In this document: one piece after another, positions 55,894 through 64,000 of the stretch
Layout of the letters: every line of letters begins with the position of its first letter
Position numbering within the stretch: position 1 is the first letter of the stretch
Assembly: GCF_020382885.2 (NCBI RefSeq)
Contig: NC_058510.1
Span: forward strand, 8,676,862 to 8,740,861
From: Scatophagus argus
Taxonomy: Eukaryota; Chordata; Actinopteri; Scatophagidae
Direction: 5' to 3'
Length of the DNA: 64,000 nt
Notes under the pieces: model-generated
The model's input: the letters and a program-made list of their open reading frames with translations, nothing else
The model's database searches: none
What the model was told of the DNA's origin: nothing
Made by a program: the position numbers and the translations under genes

Positions 55894-58318
55894 CGTTCGG
55901 GGTGCAGTATGGGGGGTTCTGGTTTTCATGCACCTGGAATGAAGCTTGCTTCACATTTACAATATGAAGGAATAACTCTTATTCAACATGGTAAGACGAA
56001 CAGAGTGGTACATCACCATCTGAAAGCCAGTCAGTCACATGATCATTATTCATCAACCTGTAATGTGCAAGGACCATTTAATGCCAGAGATTTTACCACA
56101 CATCGAGTACAATTGCACTGTGGTAGGTGAGGTAATAATTTGTTAAATAAAAAACGCAGCATCGATTGGCTGGTCTGGGTCTCAATGGGAGTTTAGATTC
56201 CAAAGTTAACAACTTGACTCTTTCTTATAGGTGTGAAGGGATCCTTAATGACCACCAAAGTGCTTAGACCTCAGTTAAACACTAAGTCCAGCTGGAAGGG
56301 TGGCGGACCTGAGAGAACATGAGATTTTCCGTAAAGAGCGCTGGCAAGTGCTGCAAAAAAGTATAAAAGGGTTTTAAACATAATACTATTGTGATTTTGA
56401 TTCTTTGCCAATAACAACACCACCTCAAAGGCCAAAAAACAGACCTATTTTAATTCATCTGTCCAAAGCTGCAGTCAGAAATGACTGTATAGGTTCACAT
56501 CAAGCACCCATGTCATCTAGAAACACTGTCACAATTATATAGTTTGTCCATTAGAAAGAAGTCAAAGGAACTGAAATTGTTTTGTTACTTGTCTATGTGA
56601 AAAAATACATCTGGCAAATATATTGTTATTGTTTTTGCTTGTTTTTTTTACATTCCAAAACAATAACATCATTATCGAAAATCCATTGTCAGCCAGTCTA
56701 GACAAACAAAATCATCTTCACATCATCTTCACAGCAGAATAATAAAATTAAATCACCACCCCTCAGACCAAATAACAGTCCTACTTTATCTGTTTTTTTT
56801 TTCCTTAAAGCTGCACTGAAAAATCTGTCAATAAATCTTAAACACGTGTTCCCAAGAATGACAAGTCCATGTATTTCGCCAAACTGTTCCAAAGCACGAC
56901 ATCTTTACATAAACCAAATCAGCTATTGGTGACATTTGTCGATTTCTTGCCAAAATCTTCACATCTTCAAAGCAAGCAGGTCGTTATCTGGGGAAAAACG
57001 TTTTAACAGAGGGATGGAGAGAAGGAGGAAATAGCTGAGAGGCCTGATGAGAATTAAAAAAAGGACAAACTAGAATTATGGCCTTGTGGTTGTAGGCCTC
57101 CGCCAACCAGTTAAGCTGAAGTTCACATCCATGTCTGCCCAGAGTCAAATAATATATGGAGTGAAGACTCTGAAGGAATTTAATCAAAGGTATTAAGTGT
57201 AGTTCTTGGTGAGTTGGGTACTACACAGAATTGGGTAAGTTGTATTACATATTATTAGTTAATTGGAAACTAATAAGCTACTTCTGCCTGTGTAGAGTAA
57301 TGTGTTACTGAAAACACTACCTTTTTTACTTTCAGCAAGAGAAACACAACCACAGGCATTTTAAAATGTAACAGGGTGATGTTTCAAGTTTGTTGCAGTT
57401 CACTACAAATCCAGTAGTAGGCGATATTGTATAGCCTTATGAAGGCGCTCTGTTCGAAACTCGGCCCCTGATTGGTCGACAGACTTAATCCGCGGATGAT
57501 GGGATTGCCAGTGGACAGCTAAGAATAAGGCTAACAAATTCAGCGTTGGATTTGACATTACTTGTTTAACAAAGTCTCCAAAAAGACACTGCATTTCAAG
57601 GATGGGATGCAAAATTTCTGGAAGGGATGTGATCGCAGAGGAGGCCTCACTGACACAACGCTGTCCATGTAGGCAAAAAAAGTGACTCACTAACATGTAG
57701 CTTCGCAGAGTGTATTTAATACGTCATATGTGACATACTCTGATGATGCATGAGACGTCATTGACAATACATGATGAGTGGGTGGCAACGTGTTACTGTC
57801 AGTAAATGTAATGAAAGTTGCAAAATCATTACTCCCAACACTGTCACTATATTGACATGTATAATCCCAGTGAATCATTTCCAGTGAAAAACATGCTATC
57901 TTCATTTAGGTACTATTTTTACTACAGTGGACTGAACCAACCAATAAGCATGCACAGTACAATGAGTCAAATATGGATGTGGCAGCAAAAAAAGCTATGA
58001 ATTCCAAAATACAGATGTTTCACACACATCATAGAAGATCCATACAATCACAACAACAACCAGAACGCCACTGCTGTTAACCACGCAAGAGCATAAAACA
58101 ATTTTTGCAGTGTGCTGTTCTCTGATCATATATTGTACTAAACACCTGAAAATGACAGCAGTTTTTAAGAGGCCAAAATCATTTAAGGAGCCACAATGGT
58201 CTCCTTAAAATGTACGAACAAGTGAAAATGCCTGAAAGACATTTGTCTCTCTGAAAGCACAGCTCCAGCTTTGGGTGTGGAGTGAGTCACGAATCACAAA
58301 GTGGCTTACAAATACAGC

Positions 58319-58346
<28 letters not shown>
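58319..58346. repeat. (TG)n microsatellite, 28 bp
   Basis: Fourteen uninterrupted tg units. Confidence 0.95.
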
Positions 58347-58350
<4 letters not shown>

Positions 58351-61300
58351 AACAGGAGTTAACCAAAGTGTTCCCTCGCCACTGGTTTAACTGTAAGCAG
58401 AGAAAGTGCACTCTGGGAATATGGCCACGATAACTGATTGCATTTCGGAATCATTCATAACTGCTGACATGTTTGAAGTGTCAGCTCATGCATGCTTCCA
58501 CAATAGAGCAAACACATCAGTTCATTAGTTCACAGTAATCAAAGCCTTGCTGCCCAGTTTTACTGCTCCAATCCAAACACACTGACAGTGTTTACAAATC
58601 TGTTGTGCTGAAATGATACCTAAACACTTTGTGAGGGTATAAACTATTACACAGGCGAAAGGCTTTTCCATTTCACCGCGACACTTGACTGATGAGCTTC
58701 AGATGCTCGGCGGAGGATTTTAAGTTGGCTGTCAAATATGGAGGACACCTGGCATAACACAAAACACATGGCTGGCAACACAACAACAACAAAGGAGAGA
58801 TTTCTGTTTCACAGCTCCTCTGTGAGGACACGGGGGAGGACGGACATGAGACGGATCAGCTGCAATCTTCTCAACCCCCGAGTGTCGACGCACCGGTGGG
58901 CCGTCTGTGGATCTGTCAGGGGTTGCGACCTGCTTGCTGTTCATTTCCCAGTGGGTCACTTCCTGGACGAGCAGGACAAATAAGAAGACAGATGCTGGAC
59001 TGGACTGCTGAATTAGGCTCTAGGATAATATTGGTGTTTTTTGTTTTAAATTTGAGTAAATCGCCTGCATTTCCTGTCTGTTTTACATCGGTTCTTGTGA
59101 TGTCTCTATACATGTACATCATCAGCATATATGAAGATATCAGAGCCTGTTTTCTTCCCTTCAAGAAGCTGTCTGCACTTCATTTATTGACAAATAATCT
59201 CCAGAAATTGTACTTTGATTGATTTGCGCTGAGTAAGTTAATGTCAGAAGCTACATTGTGATCAGTCAATTTTTCATTTTAATTTCAAGTAGAGAATATT
59301 AACAAACAATCTTCAATCACGGATCTCTTAGATTTAACTTTTAAAGAACTGTGACCAGGAGACATACTGACTTGGACATTTCATAGTAGAAAAGTCAAGA
59401 GCTGCTAAATGAATTCAAACCCACTCTGTATTTCTCTACTGAAATTTCTTGCAACGTATAGGCCAACATATATACTGATATATCTGCAATAAGCTAATAT
59501 CTGTCTGAAAACGGCATATGGAGCCAAAATATTTTCACATCTTCCTCAGTGAACTGAACTTTTATTTGTACCAAAGTAGAGAATAATGTGGAAAGACAAA
59601 CAAAGATGGTTTGGTTTGTTTAGATGAGTTGAGTTTAATTTCATTTATGTCTCAACTGAATGAAGAGTTAACAATACAGTAAAGGTATAAGGTTGAATTT
59701 TTCTGTTTAGTAAAGGAAACAGGCATAGAATATTTACTTTGGTGACTTTTTTGAGTTTGTTTTGTTTACTTATATCGCTAGAGGTACAAACTGGCATTAC
59801 AAGAAAGGGCCAGTCAGCGACTAGCTGCTTAGGATGCCAATGTCAAAAGCTACAATACACTTTAACATAACGTCTTTAACATAATGTCAACACAGTCATT
59901 TCTTCACATTCTGGTGAAATTGTTACTTTATTTTTGACATTTTTTCAACTAAAAAATTGTGGGCATATTTTACAAATTGTGCCTTTAAGGTTAAATGATG
60001 TGAGAGAACCACACGGATACTTTGAATGTAAATTAATAAAGTCTTGGTTTTAAATTATTAATTAAAACAGAAACTGTTTGATCGGAGAAAAAGTAAAGAA
60101 GTTTGAATCAGATCAACCAACTGATGCCAGCTGTTGTGACTTGAAAATAAAGCAATAATTTTAGTCAGTACCAAAAAATTACTGAAGTTCAATTACTAGC
60201 TTTAGTTCCTGGGTTCCTGGATTCTGCTTCCTGTCAGTCGTCAAACACAGAGAGAGAGAACAGAACCTCCTTTACACTGGGCTGAATTAGATTCAAAAGT
60301 AACATTCTAGATTACTCATAACTGATCTGTCAACAGAATTTAAATGATAACATTTCACTGTGAAGCACTGATGTTTATATGTAACTAAGCTGACTTTTCA
60401 ACCAAATTTAGCCCAGTTTCAGCTCAGACGCCAAAGTGTCTTTTAACCTGCAAATTACAAAAAACTATGCTTACATGGGATGTGGCTTTGTATATTATCA
60501 CATTCAAGTCTTCATACACGGGCTGTTTTTGGCTTCCAGGGAGAGGGAGTAAATTAAAGCTAGATTTGACACAGTTTGCATCAAAATAAGATAAATAAAT
60601 AAATGCCAAAAAAGTGATATTGTGAACTCCACAAACAAGCCAATTCCAATTTAATTGAAATAAGAAAACCAAACCAACGTACCACAGGGACACCTATGGC
60701 ATCGCTCCACATTCCCTAACTGTGTGTTTACATGACGAATGGCCAGACAGATGACAGACAGTCGGGACAAACATCTTTCACACATTCTCAAATACCTGCC
60801 ACACTAACAGGGCCCAGATGCACAAATCCTTACGCATGGATAAAGTAACCTGAGGTTGTAACGTTACACTTGGCTTCAGTTTTGTGTAAAAGGTTCAGAC
60901 CTACTGATAAAAAAAGACTGACTTCTAGTGACACAATTATTAATGATTATTCAAAATTAGAAAGAAGAGAACTGTAGAAAAACATACGTGAACACTGACT
61001 TCCTTGTTCACAGTTTAACATCAGAGATTCAGTTTCCTTTAGTTTGGCTGCTCGTCATTAAATCAGACACCGATTCGTCATCTTTCCCCTTCGCCTACAC
61101 AGTCAGAGTCGGATCTGACCGACCACAACCGCAAAAACAACCGTCGTCCAGGATGCTCTGACCACAAGCTGACAACAACGCTTTTACAGCTCAAAGCAAA
61201 AACAGAAATGATGCTCTAAAGACAAAGACCCTTTCCAAAACAAGAACAACCAGTGGGTTTGAATGGATTCCCTTGTCACTGTGTGTTTTGGCTGAATAAA

Positions 61301-62790
61301 ATCACCCATTGTTCCTGCAAAATGTTGAAAAAATATCCGGACAGTGTCCACCTTAGAGATAATTAAGTGTCTCCAAGTCTGTGTCTTTCACATGCCTCAT
61401 TTCCTGCAACAAAGGATTACCCAAACATCCATTTTTTCAGCTCAACATGGCCATTAATCTGCCCCTGACATGCCACAAAGATGTCCAAAGCAAAGCGCAG
61501 CCCATAGACGGGCCTCGCTCATTATAAGACAATGTTTATTTACTGTAAATAGCAGAAGGGATGCTATAGTAACGGATGAGAACACAAAGCTGTGAGCTGA
61601 GGTCACACAGACTGTGATTTGGACTCCTGCCTTGCCTAACACACACTCAAGCCCTTTCCAGGAATCAGAGTGCAGATTGCTTTAAGAGGGCAATCAGCGA
61701 ATTGCAACTGGCACCAAAGACAAAGAGAAGAGTTAAAGAAAAGGCACAGTGGGGGAAGAGGTCCCCCAAGTCCTGACTTAAGTGAAAGTACATCAGAATG
61801 GGATAATTCTCTTTCAGTAAAAGTCCTGTATTGAAAATTATACAGTACTACAGATAAAAGGATCTGAAGAAGGAAGATGGAAAATAAGCAAAGAATGATC
61901 AAAGAGGGATGGAAAGAAGAAATAAAGAAAGAGACAAAAACATAAATAAATAAATAAATGAAATGACAAACATGTCCTTGCCCTCCACAATGACACTATC
62001 AACAAAATTTAACTGTGTTTGATAAAGTGACATTACAGGTAAATATTTGTTTATGCTCAAAAAGATCATGATTTGGGTTCAATTAAGTACTTAGTTAAAG
62101 TTAGGGAAACCTCTTGGTTAGGAATACATTTGCCAGTTTGTCATCATGGTTAAAAGAACACTTGGTTATGGTGGGGAAATGAACTGGTCACAATTGAAAG
62201 AACACACTGACTGTCAGCACAGAAACGCAAAGCAGGCAGCTGTCTCCCTCACTGAAATCTGACATTTCATTCAACCACTTCAAGCTCCTCGCTAAAGGAC
62301 TTTGTCACTTGAACTCATGTGGAGATTTCCACCTGATAACAGCAAATCCTAACCCAGCAGAGCAGCAGCTACCAGATAAAACGGAGTAAAAAGTACTTAA
62401 AGCCACAATTTTCACTGTCTAATACTGTTTCAAACAAGAACAAAGCTGTAATCACATAAACAAAGTGCTAAACAAAGTGGCTTCCAGTGCAGATGCCTCA
62501 AACTTTTACTCAGCTCCAGTTGTTGAGTAAATACATCTTGACCCAGACAGCTGATTGTGAAATATGTTTTTTTATTTGTTTATTCTCAGTTGTTTTTTTT
62601 GTCATTTTTCTTTCATGCCATCTGTCTTTCATTAGAAATAATACCTTTTACAAGACCTGTGACACACTGTAATCTAAGCCAGGATGTTTTACAATCAGGA
62701 GGGAGATGATGGCTCCACGAATGAGTCATACACCGCTCAGCTCTCTCGGTGACATGCTGAGGTGGCCTGCACTGAATCATGTGCTGCAGT

Positions 62791-62791
<1 letters not shown>

Positions 62792-62826
<35 letters not shown>
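62792..62826. repeat. (GT)n microsatellite, 35 bp
   Basis: Uninterrupted alternating gt followed by imperfect gt/ga text to about 62842. Confidence 0.95.
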
Positions 62827-62828
<2 letters not shown>

Positions 62829-64000
62829 TGTTTGTGTGTGAGAGAATGAACACAGTGGTGCATGATTTTTGGGGTTGGTTTGACTTTCAAATGTTTTCTT
62901 GATTTAAATAAAAAGAGAGGTAGAACTTCGGGAGCTGTGATGTTTGATGTTTGTACTTTTCCTCAACCTCTATTGGTGAAATCTGTCTCAGTAGGGGATT
63001 TCTTACTGTAAAGTTTCTAAGGCGTCAGAAGAAAATTTTTTATATTCAACTTCGCAGCTGGAAAGGAGATCAACATCTTCCTGTAAAGACAATGTGATTT
63101 TGATCACTAAATGTAAAAGTCTGGAACAACCAAACAAAAAAACAAATCAAATAACATCACTAGCAGCTCTTGTAACTATACCTTTGGTTTGACCTCCCTC
63201 GAAACAATTATGTAAAGAGATGCTGTGCTGACACACTGAAGAGGACCCATGGCCAAGACATGCATCTCTCTTGCAGTGGAGGTACTGGCTGCATGGTTAC
63301 CCCACCTAATAACTGACTCTTTATGAGCTTGGCAACAATACTCCATCCTACAGCATGCCCAGTGTGCTCACTTCGAGGTCTTACCTGCCAATGACGCAAT
63401 AAGAGGAAGTGCAGAATTAGGGCTCTGGGTTCATGATATGGCTCTGGGGCCCTGCAGGAAACTGATACCATCCCAGCTCCATGTGTGGCCTGATTCAGGC
63501 TCCATCTCTTTTATAACGTGATGCAAACCATACGTCTCCAGCACATGAGACAAGCGAGCATGATGCTCGTGGTCATAAGCGAATAAAGGAAGGGTGAGAG
63601 GAGACGTGAAGACAGGCAGGACAAGGCCAGTCCACAGTTGCAAAATGGATGACTTCAGAGGGAAAAAAAACTGAATGTGAGAAAATATGAGGGAGAGTGG
63701 GAACACAAAATCATTTAAAGATCTGAAAGGTGGAGAGAAAGCTGTGACGGATGAACTTTAAGAGTCAGTAACCTCTGTCACATCGTGGACAGCGAGCCAA
63801 GAAACTCTCAGCGACCGTGACATGGGCCAGGTTCTCCATGTAGACGTGGGAAGGAGAGAAGAAAAGTGGTGCCTTTCTGACAGGATATCTCTGACTGAGC
63901 TTTGTCTCACGGCCAACAAAAGGCATTGTCAAATTGTGAGGCAACCGACACTGCAGCATCCAGCAGCTCGCCCAGGCTCCAAGTGTCTGCCGCCTTGCTG

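Larger units (their letters stand above)
55214..64000 (-). other. Presumed colec12 intron 1 (to window end)
   Basis: No exon was recognised. It contains three GT/TG microsatellites, an A/G-rich tract near 61860-61970, and short phrases resembling the 'agtaaaagt' fish repeat near 61780-61855. The open frames are short and without domains. A promoter for another gene could lie in the somewhat CpG-richer part near 58800-58920, but nothing supports it. Confidence 0.5.

Noticed and set aside
55757-56130. Open frames through the (TG)n tract with VCV repeats.
   Set aside because: Produced by the microsatellite and not a gene.

Overview
The window is vertebrate nuclear DNA, almost certainly from a teleost and probably a percomorph. 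Small exons with GT-AG introns encode vertebrate-specific protein families. Introns and spacers are full of GT/CA microsatellites and of dispersed repeat types typical of fish genomes. I found no prokaryotic genes, CRISPR array, rRNA or convincing tRNA. All gene calls come from reading exons, splice sites and reading-frame phase by eye against remembered vertebrate protein families.

Layout, left to right. (1) About 1-6,620: the 5' end of a minus-strand calcium-channel beta subunit gene, cacnb2. It has a conserved N-terminal exon (4,020-4,112), a candidate short first exon (6,135-6,164) and a CpG-containing upstream region. The rest of the gene lies beyond base 1. (2) 10,262-16,686: complete minus-strand slc39a12 (ZIP12 zinc importer), 12 coding exons, 691 codons plus stop. 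(3) 19,651-30,152: complete minus-strand mrc1 (macrophage mannose receptor), 30 coding exons, 1,434 codons plus stop, every junction in phase. One of its introns uses a GC-AG boundary. (4) 32,964-35,805: complete minus-strand tmem236, 4 exons, 391 codons. (5) 37,658-44,316: complete plus-strand hacd1 (3-hydroxyacyl-CoA dehydratase 1), 7 exons, 242 codons, head-to-head with tmem236. (6) 46,667-55,213: minus-strand colec12 (collectin-12, scavenger receptor C-type lectin), every coding exon except the first, which is probably beyond base 64,000. It converges on hacd1. The right 8.8 kb appears to be its first intron.

The order cacnb2-slc39a12-mrc1-tmem236 matches the block known from human chromosome 10p12. 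There, as I recall it, STAM lies between HACD1 and TMEM236, and COLEC12 is on chromosome 18. Here no stam exon is seen between tmem236 and hacd1, and colec12 abuts hacd1, so the right half marks a rearrangement relative to human. The genes do not form a pathway. Two (mrc1, colec12) are innate-immune endocytic lectins, which may be coincidence.

I saw no sign of an undescribed biological system. The best leads are the non-mammalian-looking cacnb2 first exon, the GC-AG intron in mrc1, an ISRE-type motif upstream of mrc1, a duplicated 320-bp segment flanking hacd1 exon 1, two strong intronic hairpins, a short spliced C-terminal tail in colec12, and the synteny break.
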